Part shown: piece by piece, positions 9,595-18,026 of the stretch
Numbering within the stretch: the first letter of the stretch is position 1
Layout of the letters: the number at the start of each line of letters is the position of its first letter
Source of the DNA: an uncultured Alphaproteobacteria bacterium
Lineage (GTDB): Bacteria; Pseudomonadota; Alphaproteobacteria; HIMB59; GCA-002718135
Direction: 5' to 3'
Length of the DNA: 35,889 nt
Assembly (NCBI GenBank): GCA_902602885.1
Contig: CACKSM010000009.1
Location: 1-35,889, forward strand
Notes under the pieces: generated by a model
What the model saw: the letters and a program-made list of their open reading frames with translations, nothing else
Told to the model about the DNA's origin: nothing
Database searches by the model: none
Translations under genes and position numbers: made by a program

Positions 9595-10893
9595 TTATTT
9601 AGATCTTTTATTTCTTAGAATTTTTAAGGCTGATCTTTCAATAGCAAGTGAATTTTTGGGAATATTTTTAGTGATAACACTACCTGCGCCAATTCTAGAT
9701 TTAGACTCAATTACAACTGGAGCAATGAGTGATGTGTTTGAACCTATAAATACATTATCTTTTATTATCGTTTTGTGTTTTTTCTTTCCATCATAGTTAC
9801 AAGTTATTGTGCCAGCACCTATATTCACATTATTTCCTATTTCTGAATCTCCAACATATGAAAGATGAGCAATAGAAACATTATTTCCAATTTTAGAATT
9901 TTTTATTTCAACAAAGTTACCAATCTTTGATTTTTTTCCGATTTTTGTTTTTGGTCTTAATCTAGCACTTGGACCAATATGTGAATTTTCATCTATTGTA
10001 ACCTCTTCTAAGTATGAATTACTTTTAATTATTGAACCTTTTTTTATAATTGTTTTTTCCTTTATTGTAACATTGCTTTCAATTGTAACGGTAGGTTCAA
10101 TTTTGGCGTCATAGCTTAAATAACAAGTATTGGGTTTTAAAAAATTGACTCCATTTTTTATAAAATTTTTTACGTATTTTTTTTGCAAGATATTTTGTAC
10201 AACATTAAAATCATCCAATGTATTTATGCCCAACATTGTTTCTTTGTTGCACTCAATATAATTGATAGGAATATTTTTTTTTGAAAAAATTTTGCATATA
10301 TCAGGAAGATATCTTTCTTTTTTAATTTTATTTTCTTTAATATTTTTTAAATTATCAAATAATAATTTAGTATTTGCTATCAAAATACCAGAATTACATA
10401 AATTGATTTTTTTTTGTTCAGGTTTTAAATTGATTTGCTCAATTATTTCTTCAACGTAGTTGTTATTTAATAATAACCTACCATAACCATGTGGCTCTAA
10501 AGTATTAAATGCAATTAACGAAGCTTTCGCTTTACTTTTTTTAAATTTACTTACTAGTTTTCTTATATCTTTAACTTCAACTAAAGGTGTATCCCCAAAT
10601 AAAATTAAAATATTTTTTGATTTAACATATTTTTTAACTTGCTCAATTGCATCAGCGGTTCCTTTTTGTTTTTTTTGAACAACTAACTTTGAGGTATTTA
10701 ATATTAACTTTAATTCTTCTTTATTTTTTTCATTAGATACAACTAATATATTTTTACCAGATATTTTTTTTGCAATATTATAAATATGTGAAACAATTGG
10801 TAACCCGCATAATGGATAAACAAGCTTTGATTTACTTGCTTTAAATCTCGTACTATTGCCTGCAGCAAGTATAACAGTTGTGATATCAGACAT
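9595..10893 (-). CDS. glmU: Bifunctional UDP-N-acetylglucosamine pyrophosphorylase / glucosamine-1-phosphate acetyltransferase
   Basis: Supplies UDP-GlcNAc for peptidoglycan and lipid A. The N-terminal nucleotidyltransferase has LAAGNSTRFKASKSKLVYPL at residues 9-28, an atypical form of the usual LAAGxGTRMxSxxPKxLH. It is followed by QKKQKGTADAIEQ and LFGDTPLV. From about residue 255 a left-handed beta-helix of hexapeptide repeats carries the acetyltransferase (RLRPKTKIGKKSKIGNFVEIKNS, GTITCNYDGKKKHKT). At 432 residues it is a little shorter than the 456 of E. coli. It starts 4 bases after the stop of the ParA-like gene. Confidence 0.95.
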   Translation of the reverse strand: MSDITTVILAAGNSTRFKASKSKLVYPLCGLPIVSHIYNIAKKISGKNILVVSNEKNKEELKLILNTSKLVVQKKQKGTADAIEQVKKYVKSKNILILFGDTPLVEVKDIRKLVSKFKKSKAKASLIAFNTLEPHGYGRLLLNNNYVEEIIEQINLKPEQKKINLCNSGILIANTKLLFDNLKNIKENKIKKERYLPDICKIFSKKNIPINYIECNKETMLGINTLDDFNVVQNILQKKYVKNFIKNGVNFLKPNTCYLSYDAKIEPTVTIESNVTIKEKTIIKKGSIIKSNSYLEEVTIDENSHIGPSARLRPKTKIGKKSKIGNFVEIKNSKIGNNVSIAHLSYVGDSEIGNNVNIGAGTITCNYDGKKKHKTIIKDNVFIGSNTSLIAPVVIESKSRIGAGSVITKNIPKNSLAIERSALKILRNKRSK

Positions 10894-10897
10894 TAAG

Positions 10898-11530
10898 TTA
10901 GAAATTTCTTAAAATTTCGTTTCCAACATTAATTATTTCTTTTGAAGCATCTGATGTAACACTTATATCTACTACACCTCTTCCAACTGAGAATGTTTCT
11001 GCAAATAATACTTTGCTAGACAGTCGGGAGCGAGCAATTTTAGCACCAGCATATCTTAAACGCAAAATCATTGCGTCAGTTAATTTTGCTCTCGGCATCA
11101 CTCTATTAAGAATAATTATTGGATTTTTTCTTTCTTGTTTTGCAATTTTTAAAAAAGGAAGTGTAGCCATTAAGTCTACTGGACTTGGTTGTACTGGAAC
11201 AAATACCCTATCAGAAGCTTTTACAACCTGCATTGTTTCAAAAGTTATAGATGGAGGGCTATCAATTATTATAAAGTCGTACTTTCTTTTTATGGCTTTA
11301 ATTTCATCTATTAAATTCCTTATATCAAAATTTAATTGAGTTATTCCAATATCATCTTCACCATAATATGATTTTCTTGCTTCAAGCCAATATGATAGAC
11401 TTTTTTGTGCATCAGCATCTATAACAGCTACTTTGTAACCACTATTGCTCCACAAAACTGATAAATTTGCTGAAAGAGTCGATTTACCTGAACCACCTTT
11501 TTGATTCGAAAATGCTATAACTTTTCCCAT
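10898..11530 (-). CDS. ParA-family ATPase, orphan (no ParB nearby)
   Basis: Deviant-Walker P-loop ATPase of the ParA/MinD family. From the chosen ATG, residues 11-18 are KGGSGKST, with the signature lysine KGGxGKS. A VIDADAQKS switch follows near residue 37 and IIIDSPPSI is the Walker B region. At 210 residues it has no N-terminal DNA-binding extension, so it resembles small ParA proteins that position chromosomes, plasmids or protein clusters. A TTG two codons upstream at 11536 would add two residues, but ATG at 11530 begins at the conserved MGKVIAFSNQKGG. No ParB, parS-like repeat or cargo gene is next to it; glmU follows. Its cargo is unknown. Confidence 0.85.
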   Translation of the reverse strand: MGKVIAFSNQKGGSGKSTLSANLSVLWSNSGYKVAVIDADAQKSLSYWLEARKSYYGEDDIGITQLNFDIRNLIDEIKAIKRKYDFIIIDSPPSITFETMQVVKASDRVFVPVQPSPVDLMATLPFLKIAKQERKNPIIILNRVMPRAKLTDAMILRLRYAGAKIARSRLSSKVLFAETFSVGRGVVDISVTSDASKEIINVGNEILRNF

Positions 11531-11587
11531 ATACAAGTATTGATAATAACTATTTTAAAGATAGATGGAAACATTTTATAAAAAAAT

Positions 11588-12505
11588 ATGAAAAAAAATA
11601 AGTTAGATATTGCAAAAAATTTATTAAGCAGTGGAGAACTTGTAATATTTCCCACAGAAACAGTATTTGGTCTTGGAGCAGATGCAACAAATGATGAGGC
11701 AGTAAAAACTATTTTTAAAGTAAAAAAAAGACCACGAAGTAATCCAATTATCTGTCACTTTAAAAGTATTAAACAAATAGAAAAATATTTTATTTTAAAT
11801 AAATTTGAAAAAAAATTAGGTTCAAAATTCTGGCCTGGTCCTTTAACAATAATATTAAAAAAAAAGAAAAATTCTAAAATATCAAAATTAGTCTCTAACA
11901 AATCAACTTTAGTTGGCTGCAGAATTCCCGGTAATAAATTGGCAAAAAAATTAATTACTTTATTTGACCTACCTATTGCAGCCCCTAGTGCTAATCTATC
12001 AGAAAGAACTTCCGTTACCAATATTATGGATATCGATCCTATTCTCATAAAAAAAATATTTGTTTTAAAAGATAAACAGTCTTCTCATGGACTAGAGTCC
12101 ACAGTTGTTAGAATTGATACCAATAATGAAATTGAAGTATTAAGATATGGCAGCATAACTGTTGAAGAGCTAAATAAATATGCAAAAGTAAAAATTAAAA
12201 AGAAATCATCTATTTCTCCTGGTAATTTAAAAAAACATTACTCAACTTTAAAGCCAATAAGAATGAATGCTAAGAGAATACTAAAAAATGAAGGTTTATT
12301 AAATTTTGGCAATAATAAATTAAAGTCTAAAATAATTAATTTAAATTTGAGTAATAAAAAAAATTTAAATGAAGCAGCAAAAAATTTTTATCATTATCTT
12401 CATAAATTAGATCAAAGTAGATGCAAAAAAATTGCTGTAGTAAAAATACCTGATAAAGGGCTTGGCAAAACTATAAATGACAGATTAAGAAGAGCAATTA
12501 AGTAA
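11588..12505 (+). CDS. tsaC: L-threonylcarbamoyladenylate synthase (Sua5/TsaC type)
   Basis: Makes threonylcarbamoyl-AMP for the t6A modification of ANN-decoding tRNAs. The YrdC domain spans about residues 1-190: FPTETVFGLGADATND, KVKKRPRSNPIICHF, FWPGPLTIILKKK and APSANLSERTSVTN. SHGLESTVVRID is near residue 165. The protein then continues through SPGNLKKHYSTLKP into a shortened, Lys-rich Sua5-like C-terminal domain, for 305 residues in total. That makes it Sua5-like rather than the short TsaC. It is divergent from the ParA gene with 57 bases between. Its stop abuts the stop of the convergent FAD oxidoreductase. Confidence 0.92.
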   Translation: MKKNKLDIAKNLLSSGELVIFPTETVFGLGADATNDEAVKTIFKVKKRPRSNPIICHFKSIKQIEKYFILNKFEKKLGSKFWPGPLTIILKKKKNSKISKLVSNKSTLVGCRIPGNKLAKKLITLFDLPIAAPSANLSERTSVTNIMDIDPILIKKIFVLKDKQSSHGLESTVVRIDTNNEIEVLRYGSITVEELNKYAKVKIKKKSSISPGNLKKHYSTLKPIRMNAKRILKNEGLLNFGNNKLKSKIINLNLSNKKNLNEAAKNFYHYLHKLDQSRCKKIAVVKIPDKGLGKTINDRLRRAIK

Positions 12506-13828
12506 TTACAATCTATTTAAATAATCCATTAACCTATAATAAATAATGGCTGAAGAATACAATGGTCTTCTAAAAATGTTGCCACCTGGAATTTTAAAAT
12601 GATTAATTTGCTCAAACATATCAAAATTATTTGATTTATTTAAAATTTTTTCAGCTACCATTTTTCCTCCCATAATACTCATAGCTAATCCATGCCCAGA
12701 GTAAGCGTGAGCATAATATAACTTTTGATCCATTATAGATCCAAAAATAGGTAATCTATTAATTGATATTGCTAAGGTACCTCCCCAAGAAAATTCAATT
12801 TTAAATTTTTTTAATTCAGGAAAAACTTTATACATTCTTTTAGAGACAAAACTCTTTGCATCTTTTACAAAATGAGATGTAATTGTTTCAGGTCCTCCAA
12901 AAAGAAGTCTGTAGTCCTCTGAAAATCTATAATAATCAATCATAAATCTAGAATCTATTACACCACAATTTCTTTTGATTAATTTACTTGCCAGATCTTT
13001 TCCGAGAGGTTCAGTTGCAATAATATAATTATTTATAGGCATAAAATAATTTCTTTTTGATCCTAAAAGATTATCAAGATAACCATTGCAACCAATAATT
13101 ACTTTCTTAGCTTTAATAATATTTTTTCCAGAATGAATTATAACTTCTTTTTGATTATCAACAATTTTATCAGCTGGAGAATTTTCATATATATTTATAC
13201 CATTTGCTAAACACTGTTCTGCTAAGCCATATGTCAGTTTTAATGGGTTTAAATGATAAGAATCCTTTAAAAGCATTCCAGAAAAATATCTGTCACTATT
13301 AACTTCATCTTTTATTGAACTGTGGTCAAAGTATTCATAGTTATTATAATTATAATTCTTCTGCATATGCTCAATTTCATCTTGAAAATATTTATAATCT
13401 TTTTTTGTGTTACCTACATGAAGAACACCTTGTCTAAGCGCACAATCAATTTTGTATTTTTCAATTAAATTAACTACATTTGAAACAGCATCTAATCCAA
13501 TTTTCCAAAAAAATTTTGCCTTTTCAATACCAAATTTTTTTTCTAAGTAAAATTGATCTTTTCTCATTCCAATTCCTAGTTGACCACCATTCCTACCAGA
13601 AGCACCAGATCCAACTTTATTTGCTTCCAAAATCGTTATTGATAAACCTTGATTAGATAAATTTAATGCAGAGGATATACCTGTTAATCCACCTCCGATA
13701 ATACATACATCAGTTGAAATATTCTCATTTAATTTAATTTGATTAGGAAAATTAGGTGCTGAAAATTTATAAAAACTCTCTTTTTCATTATCATGTTGAT
13801 TAAAGGTCCTTTTTTTTGTAGTAAACAT
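12506..13828 (-). CDS. puuB: FAD-dependent amine oxidoreductase, gamma-glutamylputrescine oxidase-like
   Basis: DAO-family flavoprotein, proposed to oxidise gamma-glutamylputrescine to the aldehyde. The 440 residues have an N-terminal extension typical of PuuB/OrdL, then the FAD Rossmann motif CIIGGGLTGISSAL (residues 42-55). ILEANKVGSGASGRNGGQ follows at about 66-83, the strongest similarity to PuuB. The C-terminal SWGGTLAISINRLPIFG and YAHAYSGHGLAMSIMGG close the FAD site. It is divergent from the PuuA-like gene with 50 bases between, so they probably share a control region. The context (putrescine importer, agmatine enzymes) supports the substrate. Another amine such as a different gamma-glutamyl amide remains possible. 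Confidence 0.85.
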   Translation of the reverse strand: MFTTKKRTFNQHDNEKESFYKFSAPNFPNQIKLNENISTDVCIIGGGLTGISSALNLSNQGLSITILEANKVGSGASGRNGGQLGIGMRKDQFYLEKKFGIEKAKFFWKIGLDAVSNVVNLIEKYKIDCALRQGVLHVGNTKKDYKYFQDEIEHMQKNYNYNNYEYFDHSSIKDEVNSDRYFSGMLLKDSYHLNPLKLTYGLAEQCLANGINIYENSPADKIVDNQKEVIIHSGKNIIKAKKVIIGCNGYLDNLLGSKRNYFMPINNYIIATEPLGKDLASKLIKRNCGVIDSRFMIDYYRFSEDYRLLFGGPETITSHFVKDAKSFVSKRMYKVFPELKKFKIEFSWGGTLAISINRLPIFGSIMDQKLYYAHAYSGHGLAMSIMGGKMVAEKILNKSNNFDMFEQINHFKIPGGNIFRRPLYSSAIIYYRLMDYLNRL

Positions 13829-13878
13829 TAACTTATCTTTAATGGTTTAATAATAATTAGTAAACAAACAGTCTCAAT

Positions 13879-15246
13879 ATGATTGAAAAATTTCAAAATT
13901 GGTTTCATGAAAATTCTATTACAGAAGTTGAATGTTTAGTTCCAGATCTTGGAGGTATAGCAAGGGGGAAAATTTTACCAACTAATAAATTTTTAAAAGG
14001 ACTGGAAGATGAAAGTCACAGATTACCACAGTCAACTTTTATTCAAACGATATCAGGAGATTATGCAACTGAAGACTCTGCCGGTGCTTTACCAAGAAGT
14101 GTTTACAATCCAACTGACATTGATGTAATTTTAAAACCAGATTTTGATACAATGAGAGTGGTTCCATGGTACGACGACCCTACTGCACAAATTATTTGTG
14201 ATGCAATAAATCTTAACGGAGATGATGTTATAAATTCTAGCAGGAATGCTCTAAAAAATATTCTTAAACTCTATAAAAAAGATAAACTAACTCCAATTGT
14301 TTCACCAGAGTTAGAATTTTATTTAGTGAAACCTAATGCTGACTCAGATTACCCCCTTGAAGTGCCAGTGGGTCAATCAGGTAGACAAGAAACAGGTAAG
14401 CAAGCCTTAGGTATAGATGCTGTCAACGAATTTGATCATCTTTTTGAGGATGTATATAATTATTGTGAAGCACAAAATATTGAAATTGATACTATTAATC
14501 ATGAATCTGGTTCAGCTCAGATGGAAATTAATTTTCAACATGGTGATCCTTTAGATCTAGCAGACCAGGTATTTTTATTTAAACGAACTCTAAGACAGTC
14601 AGCTTTGAAACATAAACTTCATGCAACATTTATGGCAAAACCTATGGAGAACCAACCTGGTAGCGCAATGCACATACATCAATCGATATATAATGAAAAA
14701 AATAAAAATATTTTTTTTAATCAATCAACGAAAATTTCAAAAAAAATGAAAAACTATTTAGGTGGTTTGGAAAAATATACCCCGTTATTAATGCCAATAT
14801 ATGCTCCAAATATAAATTCATTTAGAAGATTGTTTGCAACTTGGGGTGCTCCTAAAAATGTTAAATGGGGAATAGGTAATAGAAGTTGTGGTTTTAGAAT
14901 TCCATCAATTGAGGAAAGGAATATACGTATTGAAAATAGAATTCCTGGATCTGATACAAATCCATATCTAGTGTTTGCAGCTAATTTAGCTTCAGGATAT
15001 TTAGGAATGAAAAACAACTTAAAACCAAATCCAGAAACTAAAGATAGTGCATTTAAAGATAAAAATTCTAATCTACCTAAAAATATGGATGAATCGTTAA
15101 CTCTTTTTGAAAATGATGAAGATATAAAAACCATATTTAATGAAAAATTTGTAAGGTCTATTGCTGCGATAAGAAGAGTTGAGTATCAAGCTTATTTATC
15201 AGTAATTAGTTCTTGGGAGCGAGAATATTTATTACTTAATGTTTAA
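13879..15246 (+). CDS. puuA: Glutamine synthetase family protein, probable gamma-glutamylputrescine synthetase
   Basis: ATP-dependent ligase of the glutamine synthetase fold, proposed to join glutamate to putrescine. The 455 residues start with the TEVECLVPDLGGIARGKILP segment typical of PuuA/GlnT-type enzymes rather than GlnA. The catalytic core shows SPELEFYLVKP (metal Glu), NHESGSAQMEINFQHGD, FMAKPMENQPGSAMHIHQS (ATP/metal region), and NRSCGFRIP with IENRIPGSDTNPYLVFAA. No GlnA adenylylation-type tail is evident. Its neighbours are the divergent PuuB-like oxidase and the convergent potI, whose stop region it overlaps by 11 bases. Gamma-glutamylation of another amine (ethanolamine, isopropylamine) cannot be ruled out. 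Confidence 0.82.
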   Translation: MIEKFQNWFHENSITEVECLVPDLGGIARGKILPTNKFLKGLEDESHRLPQSTFIQTISGDYATEDSAGALPRSVYNPTDIDVILKPDFDTMRVVPWYDDPTAQIICDAINLNGDDVINSSRNALKNILKLYKKDKLTPIVSPELEFYLVKPNADSDYPLEVPVGQSGRQETGKQALGIDAVNEFDHLFEDVYNYCEAQNIEIDTINHESGSAQMEINFQHGDPLDLADQVFLFKRTLRQSALKHKLHATFMAKPMENQPGSAMHIHQSIYNEKNKNIFFNQSTKISKKMKNYLGGLEKYTPLLMPIYAPNINSFRRLFATWGAPKNVKWGIGNRSCGFRIPSIEERNIRIENRIPGSDTNPYLVFAANLASGYLGMKNNLKPNPETKDSAFKDKNSNLPKNMDESLTLFENDEDIKTIFNEKFVRSIAAIRRVEYQAYLSVISSWEREYLLLNV

Positions 15247-16030
15247 ATTTTTTATTAAAATAAAAATAAAATAAACCAATTATTATTAAAGCAAACATTA
15301 AAATTGCTGATAATGCGTTTACTTCAGGACTTAATCCTAATCTAACTTTTGAAAAAACTACAATTGGCAATGTGTTAGCTCCAGGCCCAGTAGTAAAACT
15401 TGCAACAACTAGATCATCTAAAGAAATTGTAAAAGCTAATAACCAACCAGCAATAATAGAAGGTAAAATTATTGGTAAAGTTATCTTATATAGTACCTTG
15501 GTATAATTATAGCCTAGATCCATCGCAGCTTCCTCAATATTTTTGTTAAAGTCAGTTAATCTTGCTTGAATAATAATTGCGACAAATGCAATACAAAAAG
15601 TAACGTGCGATATGAAAATAGTTAATTGTCCTCTAGATGATGGAAATCCAATTACATTATTTAAGCTTATAAAAAAAAGTAACATTGAAAGACCTAAAAT
15701 TAATTCTGGTAAAACTAAAGGTGTTGAAGAAAGAAAAATATAAAATGATTTAAAAGGAATTTTTCTTATTCTTACAAGTGAATATCCAATCATAACTCCT
15801 AAAATTGTAGCAAAAGTTGCAGACAAAGCTGCAATTTTAATACTAATAATAAATGCCTCAATTATTTGTTCATTATTAAATAATTCATTGTACCATCTTA
15901 AAGAAAATCCTTTCCAAACCATTACTCTCTTATTTTCGTTAAATGAGTAAAAAATTAAAACTAAAATTGGGAAATATAAAAAAAATAAACCTAAAAAAAT
16001 AACTGTACTTTTGATTAAACTAGATTTCAT
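15236..16030 (-). CDS. potI: Putrescine ABC transporter permease PotI
   Basis: Inner-membrane permease, second of the pair. The ATG at 16030 gives 264 residues beginning MKSSLIKSTVIFLGLFFLY, with six predicted hydrophobic helices. The BPD_transp_1 coupling loop EEAAMDLGYNYTKVLYKITLPIILPSIIAG lies near residue 165. FSLRWYNELFNNE and TTGPGANTLPIVVFSKVRLGLSPEVNAL are PotC/PotI hallmarks. A longer reading from 16099 is possible but would overlap potH by 80 bases and add a segment with no homology. The chosen start overlaps the end of potH by 11 bases. The end overlaps the convergent PuuA-like gene. Confidence 0.92.
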   Translation of the reverse strand: MKSSLIKSTVIFLGLFFLYFPILVLIFYSFNENKRVMVWKGFSLRWYNELFNNEQIIEAFIISIKIAALSATFATILGVMIGYSLVRIRKIPFKSFYIFLSSTPLVLPELILGLSMLLFFISLNNVIGFPSSRGQLTIFISHVTFCIAFVAIIIQARLTDFNKNIEEAAMDLGYNYTKVLYKITLPIILPSIIAGWLLAFTISLDDLVVASFTTGPGANTLPIVVFSKVRLGLSPEVNALSAILMFALIIIGLFYFYFNKKFKH

Positions 16031-16907
16031 TTTTTTGACTCCAACGAGAATAAAGTATTTGAAAAATAACAATTGGTAAAACCAAAATAATAATTCCACT
16101 AAAAGCTAAAGCACTAGCACCTGGCCAATTTCTATTAACAAAGAATTCCTCCCATAATATTTTTCCATAATACAATCTATCACTACCGCCTAACATTTCA
16201 GGTATGATAAATTCTCCAACAACAGGTATAAAAACTAGTAAAGATCCAGCAACAATTCCTGGAACAGACAAAGGAAGTATAACTTTAAAAAAAGTTTTAA
16301 TACGATTTAGTCCTAAATCTTTTGATGCTTCAATTAAATTTAAATCAAATTTATTTAAGTATCCATAAAGTGGTAAAATCATCAAAGGTAAATAAGTATA
16401 TACAATTCCCATGATAACAGCGTATTGATTGTATAATAACTGAAGTGGCTCTGATGTTATGCCTACGTTTAGAAGTATTACATTTAAAATTCCATTGTTC
16501 TGTAAAATTATTTTCCATGCATATACTCTTAATAAAAATGATGACCAAAATGGAATAACTATTAAAACTAATAGGATATTTCTTAATCTGATATTTGAAG
16601 TCGCAATATAAAAAGCTAATGGGAAACCAATAAGTAAACAAAAAAAAGTAGATATTAAAGCGAGAATCAAAGAGTTTACAAAAGATCCAATGTAGTAATA
16701 ATCACTAAATATATAAATATAGTTTTCAAATGTAGTATTAATCTTAAATCCATTATCAAAAAGAAAAATATCTTGATAAGGAGGCATCCCCCATTCTGAT
16801 ACAGAAATTGATATTTTAAAAATTATAGCTAATGGAATAAAAAAAAATAGAACAAGCCAAAAATAAGGACTAAAAACAAAATATTTTTCAAATAATTTAT
16901 TTTTCAA
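16020..16907 (-). CDS. potH: Putrescine ABC transporter permease PotH
   Basis: Inner-membrane permease, first of the pair, 295 residues with about six helices. The N-terminal YFWLVLFFFIPLAIIFKISIS and the periplasmic segment ending FENYIYIF match PotB/PotH. The coupling loop is EASKDLGLNRIKTFFKVILPLSVPGIVAG near residue 195, followed by the family hallmark PVVGEFIIPEMLGGSDRLYYGKILWEEFF. The start is TTG at 16907, directly against the TAA of potG (0 bases between). The only other ATG lies beyond the first helix, so TTG is required and translation should be coupled to potG. Confidence 0.92.
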   Translation of the reverse strand: MKNKLFEKYFVFSPYFWLVLFFFIPLAIIFKISISVSEWGMPPYQDIFLFDNGFKINTTFENYIYIFSDYYYIGSFVNSLILALISTFFCLLIGFPLAFYIATSNIRLRNILLVLIVIPFWSSFLLRVYAWKIILQNNGILNVILLNVGITSEPLQLLYNQYAVIMGIVYTYLPLMILPLYGYLNKFDLNLIEASKDLGLNRIKTFFKVILPLSVPGIVAGSLLVFIPVVGEFIIPEMLGGSDRLYYGKILWEEFFVNRNWPGASALAFSGIIILVLPIVIFQILYSRWSQKNEI

Positions 16908-17975
16908 TTAATCCTCTAAAATCTTAATAGATTCACTTTCCCAACTACAAATAACTTTTTCCCCTTTTGGGAAATTATAATTTGAGTTGGAGTTAAAGTT
17001 CTGATCTAAAACTGAAATTATCATATTATTAATTTTAATTTCATATCGAGTAAAGCTTCCTAAATATGATTTTTCTAAAATTTCTCCGCTAAAGGAATTA
17101 AATGAACTTGTTTTTAAGTTATTTATTGATTGTATTTTTATTTTCTCTGGTCTTAGTAAAATATTAGTTTTTGTATTTTTTAATTCTTTGTTTAATTTAA
17201 AATTTACACCTAAATCATCAGAATAAAAATTTTCATCTTTCTTATAAATCTCAATTATATTTGCAATTCCTATAAAATTGGCAGTATAAAGACTTTTAGG
17301 ATTTTCATAAATCTCTTCAGGACTAGAACATTCCAAAATAAGACCATTCTTCATTATTGCCATTCTATCAGATATGGACATTGCTTCTTCCTGATCATGA
17401 GTGACGAAAACAAATGTAATTTTTAGTTTCTTTTGGAGTGTTGTTAACTCTAATTGTGTTTTTGATCTTAGTTTTTTATCTAGTGCTGCAAGAGGCTCAT
17501 CTAATAATAATAACTTAGGTTTTTTTATTAAGCACCTACCAAGGGCAACTCGTTGTTGCTCTCCACCTGATAATTGCTTAATTTTTCTATTTAATAAATG
17601 TTCAATAGATAAAAGTTCAGCAATATTTATTACATTTGTTTCAATTTCTTTTTGGGTAAAATTTTCTTTTATTCCAAAAGCTAAATTATTAAATACGTTT
17701 AAGTGAGGAAATAGAGCATACGATTGAAACATATAGTTTAATGGTCTATCAAAAGGTTCAAGGTTAGTTATGTCCGTTCCGTCGAGTATTACGCGTCCTG
17801 AATCTGGCTTCTCAAATCCACCTAGTATTCTTAGTAAGGTAGTTTTGCCTGAACCCGAAGATCCTAAGAGACCAAAAAATTCAGATTTTGAAATATTTAA
17901 ATTAATATTTTCTAAAACTTTGTTATCACCAAAGGATTTAGAAATATTTTCAATTACAAGAAAATTATTGTCCAT
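16908..17975 (-). CDS. potG: Putrescine ABC transporter ATP-binding protein PotG
   Basis: Cytoplasmic ATPase of the importer, 355 residues. Walker A GSSGSGKTT is at residues 38-46, the Q-loop at NYMFQSYALFPH, the ABC signature LSGGEQQRVALGR near 135, Walker B LLLLDEPLAALD, and the H-loop VFVTHDQEEAM. From about 235 (FIGIANIIEIY) a C-terminal TOBE/OB regulatory domain follows, as in PotA/PotG/FbpC. The ATG at 17975 is 51 bases after potF, the gap being filled by a hairpin. potH follows immediately. Confidence 0.95.
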   Translation of the reverse strand: MDNNFLVIENISKSFGDNKVLENINLNISKSEFFGLLGSSGSGKTTLLRILGGFEKPDSGRVILDGTDITNLEPFDRPLNYMFQSYALFPHLNVFNNLAFGIKENFTQKEIETNVINIAELLSIEHLLNRKIKQLSGGEQQRVALGRCLIKKPKLLLLDEPLAALDKKLRSKTQLELTTLQKKLKITFVFVTHDQEEAMSISDRMAIMKNGLILECSSPEEIYENPKSLYTANFIGIANIIEIYKKDENFYSDDLGVNFKLNKELKNTKTNILLRPEKIKIQSINNLKTSSFNSFSGEILEKSYLGSFTRYEIKINNMIISVLDQNFNSNSNYNFPKGEKVICSWESESIKILED

Positions 17976-17982
17976 CTTAAAT

Positions 17983-18010
17983 CAGCACTAATATTAATAT
18001 ATTAGTGCTG
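17983..18010 (-). other. Intercistronic hairpin between potF and potG
   Basis: Perfect inverted repeat with arms CAGCACTAATAT and ATATTAGTGCTG (12 bp) around a 4-base loop, in the 51-base potF-potG gap. There is no run of U after the hairpin on the minus strand, so it is not a good intrinsic terminator. Hairpins at this position in ABC importer operons usually protect the binding-protein mRNA from 3' exonucleases or cause partial termination, so that the binding protein is made in excess. That role here is inferred. Confidence 0.7.
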
Positions 18011-18026
18011 AAATGAAGTATATTTT

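Noticed and set aside
11013..11339. Plus-strand open frame of 108 codons inside the ParA-type gene
   Set aside because: Antisense shadow of a conserved minus-strand gene; no motif, and no start context.
14754..15134. Minus-strand open frame of 126 codons inside the PuuA-like gene
   Set aside because: Lies antisense over conserved glutamine synthetase catalytic motifs and has no recognisable content.
16031..16099. N-terminal extension of potI to 16099
   Set aside because: Would overlap potH by 80 bases and add 23 residues without family similarity; MKSSLIK at 16030 is the typical permease start.
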